A stretch of 64,000 bases of DNA from Daucus carota subsp. sativus (GCF_001625215.2 NC_030383.2:45876380-45940379); one strand, 5' to 3'. Shown: positions 34,745 to 46,299, numbered from the stretch's first letter. Program-made: numbers and translations. Notes: generated from the letters alone by a model not told the origin.

Positions 34745-37266
34745 ATGGATCCCGTAGTTCGCCATCCCGGCCCAATCGATGGCAGCTTGTTGACATTGCA
34801 GAATGAGCACAGGTCTGAGGCGGTGTGGAACAGCAGAGAGGTAATGACCTGACTTATTGCTATTTATTAGAATAAAACGTCTGCTTCATGATAAACTACT
34901 GACACATTTTGCATTTTAATTGTTGCAGCCACCGGAGGATTTGGTAGTGAGGGGCAACTTCGGTGATTATTGGAACACAGTTAAAAATCACCGGCCGCAT
35001 GTCTCGATAGTGGCTGCCATCACGGCCGCGGGTTTTGGATGGATTTTCAGGCTGGGGAAGGTCAGGCATGACAGGGGGGTGATCACAGCCTTCATTGAGA
35101 GGTGGCGTCCAGAGACGCACACTTTCCACTTTTCATTTGGCGAGGCCACCATCACACTGGAGGATGTTCATCACATTCTCGGCTTACGGACCACTGGCCG
35201 ACCACTTATCTTGCACGGGTACACCTCCACTGCAGATCAGAAGGTGGCTTTGGTACGAGATTTACTTGGACTGGCTCCTGACACCGCTGATTTGAGGAAG
35301 GACAATTTGAAGATCCGGTGGTTGATTACAAACTTTGGCACATGTCACCGGTTGGACGAGTCGGCTGAGGATTTTGGTGCGCAGCGTATCTTTCACATTA
35401 GGGCACACCTACTTTGTGTGATCGGATCGTTGTTTCCACATGTCAGTGGGAACTCTGTGCCGCTAAGCCTTATTCGGTTACTAGATGACCTGGAGAGCCT
35501 GGGTGGTTATAGTTGGGGTAGTGCTGTTCTTTGCAACACATACAGGAAGATGTGTGATGCGAGCAGAGGAGTGAAAGACTTCACTGGGTATGCCACATTA
35601 CTTCAGGTACGCATTACTTCCACTAAATCCCATTACTGTCATTTAGTTTTAACAAATTGTCTTCCCATACAACTTGATGTGCAAATATATGTACTTTGAT
35701 ACCAGGTGTGGATATACGAGCGGTTCCCTACGATAGCTCCACATCTCAGGTCTCAACCCCAGTACACTTACCCACTTGCGCTTAGGTATGTAATATGCTA
35801 CTCTTCTCATAAACGTATTCAATTATTGCACATGCACTACTTCTCGTCCTTAATATAAACATTTTGTTGTAGGTGGGTGGCTTCAGTGACCCGTACTCAG
35901 GTGCCGGACGCTCAGAGTCGTATGACCCGGTACGAGTTGGATAACATGGGTGTGGAACGGTTTTTGTGGTGGCCGTATGCATATTTAGATGATGAGTTTC
36001 AGCCCGAGCAGACAGTGTACTTGCAGTGGACAGCTCCCACCCCTTTGATGTACATGGCATATGTGGAGTGGTGTTATACTGACAGGGTCACGAGGCAGTT
36101 TGGGTTCGTACAGGACATACCTACATCCTCCCCACGTAGGAATCATCATGAGTTGCACGGCGTCGTCAATGAGTCCATTGACTGGCAGGGCGCCAGGGAG
36201 GTATACATTCATTACTGGGATACGTCTCTTGCCCGAGCTATGACATCTCCGCCATTCATTTTGGGCAATGGTTGCTCTCCCGCATACATGCCTTGGTACC
36301 TCCAGGTTACACGTAGATACATGGTTAACCCATTGTTCTGGAGTAGAGCGGATGCTTTTCAGGGGACACAGGGCGCCACACAGTCATTGGTAAACAACTA
36401 CTTTTACTGTCTTCCACAATTACTTTTGTTCTACTGCATATGTTATGTCATCTAAAATGTATTCTCGGCCTGACTTCTCTTTGCATGTTTATGTTTGGTA
36501 ACAGGAGGAGCAGCTTCTAGAGGTGGACTCTGCCATTGACCCTGCTGCTCCCGATCTCAATCGGGCACAGAGTCTGCTACAGGGGGTGATTGCTCGTGTC
36601 AGGGGTCACGGAGGCCCTCCGACACGCAGAGGTCGGCGTCCTGTCACACCAGTTGAGCCGGAGCCTGGCACTTACTACACTCACGTGGGCAGTAGTAGCT
36701 GGTCGCACCATGTTGGCACCTCTACTGCGCCAGATAGGGATGCACGGGCTCCTTCAGGGGCGGGGGAATGGCCCCGTTGGACCGAGGTGGCAACTGAGAC
36801 TGCAGGGGAAGACTACGTAGGTGGTGATGGTGGTTTTGCGGTGAATTTAGGGGCTGACGAGGACACCTCTCCTAGTGGTGGGCACACACATGTTTCTCCT
36901 CCACTTCAGGAGTCATACCAGTTTGCTGATCGAGATGTTTATCGTCCTGACATGTCATTCCTGACCGATCAGTACACCACACCTCCGCTACAGGCCCCGG
37001 TCCCGTCATTTGGTAGCCCATCCTACGTGTTCGGGGCACCTGCGTTTCCAGTTACACCGGCAGGGGTGAGGTCCACTCCTACTCCTGTACATATGCATAG
37101 TTTTGGTGCGTACGCTGGTGAGAGTAGCCCGTGGGCAGTACGAGATCAGTCGGAACCCGAGGGGCCGTCCCAGCCTGAGCAGAGACAGCAGCCACCCAGA
37201 GATGCAAAGGGGAAGGGCAGGAGATGTCACACGGGCAGCCATATCTTAGGGCATAAGAAGAAGTAG
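34745..37266 (+). CDS. plant mobile domain (MAIN-like) protein, five exons
   Basis: Exons 34745-34840, 34929-35606, 35706-35785, 35873-36389 and 36505-37266, all with GT-AG borders, join to a 2133-nt frame coding 710 residues. Residues about 40-400 match the plant mobile domain: FHFSFGEATITLEDVHHILGL (about 98-118), a HLLCVIGSLFPH stretch, and VWIYERFPTIAPH across the exon 2/3 border. This domain occurs in MAIN/MAIL1, which keep transposons silent, and in many transposon-borne copies. The tail (458-710) is Gly/Pro/Ser-rich, probably disordered, ending in a basic cluster KGKGRR...GHKKK that could be a nuclear signal. Molecular activity is not known for the family; no phosphatase part is fused here. 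The first ATG is chosen because an acceptor site directly precedes it. Confidence 0.85.
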
Positions 37267-37747
37267 TTTATGTCTTTTGAGTTTATGTATTTTCAGTTTG
37301 TAGTTTGTAGTTGCGTTGTTTGCTTATGTATGTTTATTTGGTACTTGTTGCTTATGTATGAACACTTGGTAGTTGTTGCTGCTTTTCAGTTTAGGTGTCA
37401 TTATGTATGTAAATTTATCTATCGTGCTTTTGTGCCTGATGTAGTCATTTTAGCAGTATAGGCCTCTATTGAATTTCCCTTGTCATTTCAAAAATGTAAA
37501 TATGAGTTGTCTTCTCACCACTTTAAACAAAATAAAGACAACACTGCAAAAGAAGACTGCAAAGAAACAACACTGCAGCAGAGAGTTGTTATTTCAAACT
37601 TTTAAAAATGTCAGGCTTATTACTGTACACATGTGAACCATATCTTCCATCAAAATACGCATGCATTTAAAGAAATCAAAGCATGCATTTAATGAATACA
37701 GTTGGATTACAATTTTTGCCTAACAATAATTCCTTGGCGACCTGTCT

Positions 37748-37755
37748 TATAAATA
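37748..37755 (+). promoter_or_regulatory. TATA box of the unknown cargo gene
   Basis: TATAAATA-type motif (TTATAAATA) about 90 bp before the ATG at 37841; spacing supports an independent promoter for the second cargo gene. Confidence 0.55.
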
Positions 37756-37840
37756 GGTCCTCCACTCTGTCTTCTACACATACATTGAACTCAGTTTCCA
37801 CATTTGAACTACGAAAAAACATCACTTCAACTGCACGAAG

Positions 37841-38359
37841 ATGGAAAAGGGTAAAATGCCAATGTCCCCTGGCTACGAAATACGCCTGGAACAGCAACAA
37901 CATAGAAGACAACAACCAGAGCTATTGTTGGGAGGGATGCGCAGCAACCAAAACAACCAACGACCTGCAGTAGCTCCTAAAAGCAAACCACCACAAACGT
38001 TGAAGATCAAGCGGGATCATGCGTACTATTTGCAACGCAAGTACGCTACTAGGAGAGCCCGAAACGGCAAAGATTGGGTGCCGACAGAGCAGGAGGTTGA
38101 GGACGAGGGGAGACGTTATCCTGAAGTTGATAAACTTTTAGAAGACAGACTTCGTCCGTTGGATAAAGTAGTTTCTGATGCTCGCTACAATCGATACATG
38201 GCTGGAATTAAGCAAGAATGCGATGCATTGCAGGCTAAACTTGATGCACGTGATGAAGCTGATTATTGGGCAATTTGGGGAGATGTTGACGCTGTGGATG
38301 ATGAAGATGATTATGAAGAATATGGTTCCGACTATATTGTAGACATCACCAAGGATTGA
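37841..38359 (+). CDS. unknown small protein, MULE cargo gene 2
   Basis: Single-exon frame of 172 residues. I do not recognise a family. The N-terminal 60 residues are Gln/Asn/Arg-rich. A strongly basic middle (about 52-80: KIKRDHAYYLQRKYATRRARNG) is followed by a likely helical, charged stretch (about 85-140). The tail from about 140 is very acidic (DEDDYEEYGSD). Basic-then-acidic layout suggests a nucleic-acid- or chromatin-associated role, but this is speculation. Support as a gene: a good TATA box 90 bp upstream, a less AT-rich composition than its flanks, and a position between two intact cargo genes inside a transposon. It could also be an accessory factor for transposition. Confidence 0.65.
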   Translation: MEKGKMPMSPGYEIRLEQQQHRRQQPELLLGGMRSNQNNQRPAVAPKSKPPQTLKIKRDHAYYLQRKYATRRARNGKDWVPTEQEVEDEGRRYPEVDKLLEDRLRPLDKVVSDARYNRYMAGIKQECDALQAKLDARDEADYWAIWGDVDAVDDEDDYEEYGSDYIVDITKD

Positions 38360-38622
38360 GAACTTAAGTCATGTTCTCATTTTAATCATATGTAATTTCG
38401 TTTTAGTTTATGTAATGCTTCTGTTTCTTTTAAGTTTATTTATTGCTTTAACACCATTACATTAAATTAATTAACGAAAATGGATTAACAACAATAACAA
38501 TAAAAAACAAGGACTGAAAAGAAAAATACAGATTAACAATAAAAACTAGATCATGCACTGAAGCACAATATGTCATTACATGTGCTTTAAACCAAATTGC
38601 GACAAATTTAACCACACAACAT
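38360..38622. other. convergent spacer between MULE cargo genes 2 and 3
   Basis: AT-rich 263-bp gap where the 3' ends of the plus- and minus-strand cargo genes meet. No other feature. Confidence 0.6.
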
Positions 38623-39077
38623 TTAAATCACGAGAAAAGCCACATACAATGCGATCATTAAACAAAGTAATCCTACTACGGAAGTCAATGCCTTATGCAT
38701 TTTCCTGCTTCTCTCCAGGATAATTGCATTCTCCAGTTCTTGCACCCTTGTCTCACAAGCGTGAAGAGTGGCCTGCAGATGTAGACGCTCATCATTCAAT
38801 CGAGTAATTATAGCATCATCCTCCAAAGGCTCATCATCAATCCATTTGAAATAATAACAGCTATTTGTCTGCAGCGAAATATTTTACAGTTTTAAGCACA
38901 AAGAATGTAAACATATGCTGTATATTCCAAAACTTTACTTACAATTGGAGAACCGCAGCAGTAAAATCTCTGAGCCATCATCTCATCATTCCAACAAGTT
39001 CTTATTTTAGCCCTCACACCACAATTACAGAAGTGGTTGCTTGATTCAACGAGAGAGCTTGAAGACAATGATATCAT
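38623..39077 (-). CDS. GRF-type zinc finger, coiled-coil, membrane-anchored protein
   Basis: Exon 1 is 39077-38943 and exon 2 is 38868-38623 on the minus strand (donor ATT|GTAAGT, acceptor CTGCAG|ACA); together they code 126 residues. Zinc ligands of the GRF finger: C17 and C19 in CNCG, C40 (or C41) in QRFYCC, and C49 in CYYFKW, split by the intron as often seen in such plant genes. Then a coiled coil (about 62-102) and a C-terminal hydrophobic helix (about 106-126). Many plant genomes have such small GRF-finger/tail-anchor proteins of unknown role, often linked to transposons; GRF fingers elsewhere bind single-stranded nucleic acid. The frame extends 43 codons upstream, but a TATA box at about 39141-39150 places transcription start inside it, so the start at 39077 is preferred. 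Confidence 0.8.
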
Positions 39078-39140
39078 CGGAGTTTGTAGTGTTTGTTTTT
39101 CTGATTTGGTTTTGGTGCATAATGAAGAACACAAAATGCT

Positions 39141-39150
39141 GCTTATAAGG
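39141..39150 (-). promoter_or_regulatory. TATA-like box of the GRF zinc-finger gene
   Basis: CTTATAAG on the minus strand about 65 bp upstream of the chosen ATG. Decides the start codon. Confidence 0.45.
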
Positions 39151-39174
39151 ACACAATTCAAAAGAAAACACTGT

Positions 39175-39460
39175 GCCTGAACAGTGGATGCATTTGCTTT
39201 CTTCACTTAATGGATTTGCAGAATCGTCCTCTCACCAGAAAAGTGATTCTTTCAGCAGTAAAAACATGCATGAATAGTGGATGCATTTGATTTTTCCAAA
39301 TAATGGATTTGCAGAATCGTCCTCTCACAAAAGAAGTCATCTTTCAGCAGTGAAAACAGGCTTGAATATTTGATGCAGATTGCTTTCTCTACTTAATGGA
39401 TTTGCAGAAAAACGTCCTCTCAGCAAAAAAGTCAATATTTGAGCAGTAACAACAGGCTGG
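39175..39460. repeat. 93-bp tandem repeat, about three copies
   Basis: AATGGATTTGCAGAA starts at 39209, 39302 and 39395, exactly 93 bp apart. Each copy continues through CGTCCTCTCA and a CAGCAGT(A/G) phrase. Located upstream of the GRF gene and inside the MULE, so it may be part of its promoter. Confidence 0.85.
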
Positions 39461-40012
39461 CTTATTGAATTCTTGAATGATTTCAATGAAGTTGGCAGCT
39501 TTGTCCAGTGTTAAATCAATGTTTTGTAATAAAAAGCTAAAAAACCTACTGCCTTAGATGTGACCATACAATCAAAATTATTTGCACACTCCTCAAAAAA
39601 TTATTCTCTGCATCACATTTTAATATTAGGTAAATAAAACTTTAAATATTAGATAAATAATTAATAAACTATAAATATTAGGTAAATAAAAATATATTAG
39701 GTTAAAATTAGATAAAGGAAAAAATATTTCCGAATTAAATTAAATTAAAAAATATAATATTACAATCTATAATATTATATTATATCATTACATAATATAA
39801 TAATATAAAATATAATATCACAAATAATGTATCACTATATAATATAAAATATTTTTATATTATATCATTATATAAATTATATTATAAAATATTATAATAT
39901 AAATAATATGGGTCGCCAATTCAAATAATATTTTCTGATTTTTGATTTTTTTTTTTAAATTACCCATATGGGTCGCGGTTTGAAAGCGCGCCCCACACAT
40001 ATATATTTGTGT
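39461..40012. other. AT-rich inner right arm of the MULE
   Basis: Dense ATATTAT low-complexity DNA (about 39600-39910), then a GGGTCGC half-site (39910-39917) and a full subterminal hairpin motif (about 39968-39993) before the TIR. No gene. Confidence 0.6.
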
Positions 40013-40171
40013 TTGGGTCGCTCTTTCAAAGCGCGACCCTTACTGGAATATATTTCTGGTGTGGGTCGCGTTTTCTCCACTCATTTAGACTGGTTAGTTT
40101 TGAAAACTCGAAAAAAAACTGGTTAGAAATGAAAAGTGGCTGAATGAATTGGTTAGAAATGAGAGGGAGCC
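40013..40171 (-). repeat. right terminal inverted repeat of the MULE
   Basis: 159 bp, inverted relative to 32961-33119; ends GGGAGCC and is followed by the target duplication ATGAATTTA. Confidence 0.92.
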
Positions 40172-40180
40172 ATGAATTTA
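40172..40180 (+). repeat. target-site duplication, right copy
   Basis: ATGAATTTA, identical to 32952-32960. Confidence 0.9.
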
Positions 40181-41788
40181 AGATTGAGATATTATTACTC
40201 AGCAGCTGCATGAGGAGGGCTCCATCACATGTACAAGGCCAAGAAAGAAAATGCATGTTTACTGTTGATTATCAAAAGCAAGTCCATCATTTTTAAAGTT
40301 GATACAGACGTTTGGACTTTGGAGATTGATGTTGATTTTCTTTACTGTGATGTGAGATTATGAGTATAATTTCAAGATATAAGCATACGTTTGATTATTT
40401 TTTGTTTATAGGGATTACTGTGACTTCATTATTTGTACATTTTTGATGAAATTACGCATTTCCGCCATATACGGCTTTTTTTTTTCTGAAATTAAGTTCC
40501 GGCATATACGTGTACTGCAGTCTGCAGGCATAAACTTAAGATCATCAATAACCCCAATACCGTACGATACGGTGGATGATTTTCACTATATAACTAGATA
40601 AATACTTACATATACAATATATTTAAACTACTTACCGACTAATCTAAATCTTAATAGGAGAAAATGATTTAACAATAAATGTGGACACTTTTATGGTAGT
40701 AGGAAAAATATTGTGAAAAACGCAGGACGAAGAGTTACAAATATTGTAGCTAATCTTGTGATTTGATCCTTGAGTAAATGAGAGAAAGTGTTCTTAGACG
40801 TTATCCGCAAGAATCAGGTTATAAGCCACAAGAGACCTACATATTTTATATATAGGAGTTCAAGCTACCACGTAGTTCTTTCGGGCCAACCTGCCTAGCA
40901 CGGGTTCATCAAGACCCAGGTTCGTAGGAATGTGAAAGCCGCCGTCGAGAGAGACCCGTATTCGCATGGCCAGACAAATATAAAATTCAATTTTTATATA
41001 TTTGAATTAAAATTTAAGCTATGATATATCTTAAAATAAATGTTCAATCTCATCTTCTCATAAAAAACTTAATTAGTTTAATACATTCAAATGCATTCAT
41101 TATTTTGATTTTACATGTACAATTATAAATAAATTTTTATAAGATTTAATGATATATTAATTTATAATGAAGAGTTGTTGACTATCTAATACAATTTGAT
41201 TTGTTGTATACTCCTATTAATTGAGTATAGGAGTTGAGAGTTTTTGACTATACCAACACTCCTTGCACGAGCCGCAGGTTTCACTTCTGAATTGACAACA
41301 TGAATACCACAAAGTTCATTTAGTACAGAACTACAGAAGTGCATGGTTCGGCCTCAATTGCTCGTATTCTAGCAAAACACCAGCGTGGGCAACGGGCATG
41401 ATCTAACATGTCTTAAAAACAATGTGCAATTAATTGGCATATGCAAATACGTGAAGGTATTACTATCTGCCTGCTAGTCTGATAGTGGCATCTCATGATT
41501 AAGTAAAATAGAAAATCAGAATCAACCTTCATTTGTGAAGTCGGAAATCAACTTATATTATATTGTCTATGCATTGTTAAAATATAATTTCGCAATGAAT
41601 TGCCGTTCTCATAAAACAATAAAGACAGAGGTAAAGTAGATTTCACACTCAAAATATATCATAGATGCACACACTCGTCACTCGTATTCCTGCTCATGTG
41701 AACCAACGACCCTCTACCCATATTATCAAAGTGGTGCTGCTGATATTATTTTCATCTTCATAATTCTAAGTACTAACTTTACGCTTTA
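40181..41788. other. gene-free region after the MULE
   Basis: AT-rich DNA with no gene or clear element. A less AT-rich patch at about 40870-40980 has no frame of note. Confidence 0.5.
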
Positions 41789-42033
41789 CTCCCTCTGTCC
41801 CATTTAATTGTATACGTTTCTTTTCAACTGCTCGACACGCATTTCAATGCTCCTATAAAATATAGTTCTGTAACTTATTTTTGATATTATTTTTTTCTGA
41901 ATAAAAATATAACATCCAAACTTTAATTCAGAAAAAGAAAATTATAAAAATAAATTACACAACTACACTTTACAGGAGCATTAAAGTCCGTGCCGCGTCC
42001 CCCAATGTATACAACTCAGGGGGACGGAGGGAG
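41789..42033. mobile_element. Stowaway MITE, subfamily 1, 245 bp
   Basis: Ends CTCCCTCTGTCCC and inverted GGGGGACGGAGGGAG, TA on both sides. Same subfamily as 21767-22017 and 49958-50202. Confidence 0.88.
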
Positions 42034-42051
42034 TATTCATTTATATTTCAC

Positions 42052-42594
42052 GGGATAAATATCAAGTTGGTGACTCGTTTCGTCCAAATGTATCAATTGA
42101 GTGACTGATTTCCAAATTGATCCAAATTAGACACTCATTAGAAAAATTTGTATCAAAAATATTACTCGAAATTTTGAAAATATTATATATTGAGTTTCAC
42201 ACATTTTTTATGAATGGTATTACATCCAAATGAAAGATTCCAAGTCCTACTATTTTTGCTGATATTTTTAGATTTTTAAAATTTTATCAACTATTTATTT
42301 TTAATTTTTTGATTGTTTTATTTGATTTAAATAAAAATAAATAGGAGATAAGTTTTTAAAAATCTAAAAATATTATCTAAAATACTAGAACTCCGAATCT
42401 TTCATTTAGATGTAATACCATTAATAAAAAATGTGCGAAACTCAATATATAGTACTTCTAAAATTTCGACTAACGAAATAGTGATATTTTTGATACAAAT
42501 TTTTCTAATGAGTGGCTCATTTGAGTGAATTTAGGAATCAGTCACTCAATTGATATATTTGGACGAAACGAGTCACCAACTTGATATTTATCCC
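42052..42594. mobile_element. foldback TIR element, 543 bp
   Basis: Left arm starts GGGATAAATATCAAGTTGGT; right arm ends with its reverse complement. Pairing continues almost to the centre (TTAAAAATCTAAAAATAT and its complement). Size and end sequence place it in one family with 25130-25674. It lies 18 bp from a Stowaway element. No clear target duplication. Confidence 0.8.
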
Positions 42595-44298
42595 TATAAA
42601 AATCGATAGAGAAATAAGCAAAGCTAAATAGATTAGTACTGGATAACATTAATTCAAGAAATCAAGACGTGCCATCTTTATAAAAATAAAAATTTGGAGA
42701 AACACTTCAAATTAAATTCCAAAAAATATAGATGGGAGAAACTAGAAAGTAGTACTATTATTTAGTAAATAACCCTTGGGTTTTATAATTTTCCGGGTTT
42801 CACTTGAATTGAAGCCTGGAAAAATGATTTGTATATCGATATTGCGTTTATTTTCCGAAGCATGCTATAAAGTAGATATCTTGATCCACTGAGCTATCGA
42901 CAAACTAGTACTGTAACGTAGATTAGACTTTGTGGTACAACCTATCCGCGACTGTTACGACCCAACCCCTTATTTAATGAAGCAGATAAAAAGAAAAGAA
43001 AAAAAGAAGTTAATAACAGATAATGACTTGACTGCAACATGTGAAAATAGAATTATTGGTTGCATGTGCAAATCACATGCTCTATTAATAATGGCTTACA
43101 AGTTACAATGAAACAATAAAAACGGAGCAATAATAGATGAATATTTTATCTAGGCGAGCACCTGATGATTTTTTCTCATATTTCATATTTCACATGGTGA
43201 TTTTAATATCGTTCGTCTTAACCGGTTGTTCTGTTCCGGAGATTGATGGTTCGCAACGTCAGAAAATTACTCGAACATGTTTTTTTTTGGAAGAACAAGC
43301 TTGCAGATTGCAGTGTACATTAACCTTGTTCATCATATGTTACAACTTTATGTTGCATTTTGTAAGGAGAAATATTCAGTGATTCTAGAATTAGATACAC
43401 TGTTTGGATGTTTGTATTTCAATATAACGATGGTGTTTGGTTAGATTCAAAATCTACGTTTTTGAGTTTATAAATTAAAAAATGTTTACAAGTCAAAAAT
43501 ATGCGAAGAATTTATAATTCAACTTTCGTTTTACAAACAAAAGTATTAATATAAAGACTTATTTTTATTTTCAAAATTTGAATTCACAAAAATATAAAGC
43601 AGAACTTTAAAAGATAAATATATTAATATTTTTATATTAAATTAATTGTAAACAAAAACAAAAATTACTTGTAAATATCAAAAATTAATTGTAAATGTCA
43701 CAAAAAATTCCATACATAATTTTTTAAATAACTTTTTACCTATATATAATAAACACTTATTTTATTATAAGGCGAATGAATGAATATGTTTTCATATTTC
43801 ACAACTCTTTAACTGTAGAGAGGTACATATTGTTCCCAAACCCCATATATGTTGAGCATATATTTTATTCGGTCAGAGATCTGCTGTATATCGAACTTTT
43901 AAAGCATGGAAGTCCACTCCTAGTTGTTAGCAGAAAATAGAGGAAGTCCACTCCTGTGGTTCTCCATAGCTGAATTATTAAAATATGACTTGTTTGTGGA
44001 CTGAAATGGAGTCAGCGCAGTAGTCAGCTATGAGCTACCTGACATTTTACTCATCCCCCTTCATTTGGAACATCGGATCCAAGTACTATAACTTAACGTG
44101 CTATTCTTCTCTTCAACTCCTCAAGGACCCCAACCCATCTCAATTGTGTTGACTTGATTTCAATTTTCTATTCTTACTATACTTTGAAACTATCGATACT
44201 CGTTACACAGCAAAGCAATTACAAGGAAACATCGACTACTGAAATAGATATATGTTGTGGGAGGCATGTAAAAATGAGTTCTGAAGGCTACTGCAAGG
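42595..44298. other. gene-free region
   Basis: AT-rich. An 81-codon frame at about 43137 shows no family features. No element recognised. Confidence 0.5.
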
Positions 44299-45057
44299 TA
44301 GGGGTGAGCATTCGGTAAAAACCGAACCGAACCAAATTTTAATTCGGTTAACCGAAATGTTAAAACCGAAAAATATAAGCATAGACTTTGGATGCAGCTC
44401 TGTAACACATACCATACACTTTCTCTGGACTAATGGTTATTTCCATCGAGTGCAGCACATGAGCAAGGAGTAGCAGTAGCCAACAGATGTTTTAGACTCC
44501 AAGATTCAATATCAGATTCAAGATTCCAAGTAATCTAACTGACATACACACAAAGATCCACAAACCCAAATATCAACATACTAACCTAATTAACATACAG
44601 ACTCAGTTACCCAGATATATATACACAAACCCAAATATATATACACAAACAAAAAGATGATTCATGGACTAAAGATGATTTAGAGTCTGTTATTTTACCT
44701 TGATTAGTTGATTAACAATTAAAATCTTACAAGACGCGGAGATTGAAGTGAAGAAGCTTCGGTTCATGTAACGAGCTTCAAATCAATTTTGGTTTTAAAG
44801 TTTAAACTGAATGATTCTATGTATAGATAATTAGATGGTATTAATTAAAATATTAATAATTTATTAAGTATTAACAATTCGGTTAACCGAACGGTTATCG
44901 GTTAACCGTAGTTTAAAAACCGAAAAACTGAAATACCGAAATTTTGAAATTTTCCTACCGAAAACCGAACCGAATTATTTAATTCGGTTAACCGAACCGA
45001 ACTTTTTCCGGTTATTCGGTTCGGTTTTCGGTTAACCGAACCGAATGCTCACCCCTA
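44299..45057. mobile_element. non-autonomous hAT element, 759 bp
   Basis: Ends TAGGGGTGAGCATTCGGT and its inverted copy, with a perfect 8-bp target duplication CTGCAAGG (44291-44298 and 45058-45065), both hallmarks of hAT transposons. The arms are rich in CGGTTAACCGAA palindromes, likely transposase-binding repeats. No transposase frame. Confidence 0.92.
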
Positions 45058-46299
45058 CTGCAAGGTGCTAAGAACATAAAGGCAACACGAACGAGCCTCT
45101 AATAAAATGTTGATAAAATATAGATCTAACCTCTCTAAAACTGTTTGTTGGATAAACCCTCCATAACAAACAGTTTCAAGGACCAGGACCTCCAGATTAT
45201 ATATGATCCAGTGCTTTTTAATTTGACCACAGTCCAAGGTAAGTTACCTGTCTTGTTTCTCAGACGTGGTTAACCTCTTCTACAACTTTTATAAAAAGTA
45301 GTTGGCTCTCTCACTTTTGGGGCCTGAAGTACTAATCTTGGTAGGAACTGATATTGGTGGTGTTTGACAAACACTTAAAAGCCCAGCTTCTGGGCTTTTA
45401 AGTTATAAGCACTTATTCGTACCGTTTGTGTAAAAAGTCAAGAAGCACATAAAAGAAGTTAAGAATACTAGCTTTTGTTTCACGACTTCTACTTTTTTCC
45501 CAAACACTTTAATCACTTATAAATCTTAACTTGCTTCTGACTTCTATTTCATTTTTTTATTTTAAGCAAAAAACATTTATTTTAAGCTCAACCAAACGGC
45601 CCCATTATAATGTCTGTCCAGTGTTTTTTCTGTGTACAGTCGGTGCGAAAACTCATGCTACATTACCTATCAAGGTATTGAACAATAACACGAAACAAGA
45701 AACTGATGCATAAACCTTCTCTGTCAGTCCCCTAAGTCTGGAATTTAGCTTATTACAAACAAACAAGGTAAAATCCGAATAACAATATAGATAAGCTCAT
45801 GTATCATTTAAATTTTAATCATCCTTCTTGCTTGCTCTTAATAATTATCCCCTTGTTACATCAGTTAAAAGCGTCTGGAGTGCCAAAACTAAGGTAGGGA
45901 TATATAATAATGTTGGAAACCTTTCCCACAATATGAATCTTCTATTTCAGTTGATAATTAATATACCCTGTTAATAAAGTAATTACAGAAATTATACAAT
46001 CGAAGAGGAAACTAACTCTACAATAAATCCATATTGCAGTGGTGACTGGTGACGTGCCAACATTCATAACAGATATGAGCATGGAAGAACATTATAAAGA
46101 AGCTTAGAAGTCGAAAGAATGATAAAACAATACAACTATACAAGAGACTACCTGAATTGTTTATGACTTCATGCCGTCTGATAATGGACAGAATTTTTAG
46201 ACAAAAATTAAGTGATCTTCTAAGGTGTACGTATCAATTTAGTTGAATTGTATCATTGCCCAATGATCGGAATCCAAAGTTTCTCATGCTTAGATTGTA
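45058..46299. other. gene-free region with one dispersed repeat
   Basis: Holds the second copy of a dispersed repeat (45357-45604). Otherwise AT-rich with no gene seen. Confidence 0.5.
45357..45604. repeat. dispersed repeat, copy 2 (hAT-like MITE relic)
   Basis: Left end GGTGGTGTTTGACAAACACT and right end AACCAAACGGCCCC are imperfect inverted repeats of the GGCCGTTTGG kind common in plant MITEs. The inner part is similar to 23555-23790. Confidence 0.5.

Larger units (their letters stand above)
32961..40171 (+). mobile_element. Mutator-like element carrying three cargo genes, 7211 bp
   Basis: Bounded by 159-bp terminal inverted repeats (about ten mismatches by eye) that begin GGCTCC, with a perfect 9-bp target duplication ATGAATTTA, so the ends are exact. 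Inside: a five-exon plant-mobile-domain gene (+), a single-exon gene for a 172-residue unknown protein (+), and a two-exon GRF zinc-finger gene (-). No MURA-type transposase (MULE domain, CCHC or SWIM finger) is seen on either strand, so it may need a transposase supplied elsewhere, unless one of the cargo proteins acts in transposition. The genes are less AT-rich than the surrounding DNA and keep open frames and splice sites, arguing for selection or a recent origin. It lies between the GATL and RING genes. Confidence 0.9.

Noticed and set aside
34896..35129. minus-strand and alternate-frame open frames over the PMD exons
   Set aside because: Shadows of the less AT-rich PMD coding sequence; they lack family features and conflict with the five-exon model.
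39078..39206. 43-codon upstream extension of the GRF zinc-finger gene
   Set aside because: A TATA-like box lies within it and the added sequence is not typical of this protein type.
39175..39460. regular repeats resembling a CRISPR array
   Set aside because: The 93-bp units are contiguous tandem copies without unique spacers, and the genome is a plant.
43137..43382. 81-codon plus-strand frame
   Set aside because: Isolated in AT-rich DNA with no recognisable motif or splice context.
44190..44408. 72-codon minus-strand frame
   Set aside because: It crosses the left boundary of the hAT element, so it cannot predate the insertion and is most likely chance.
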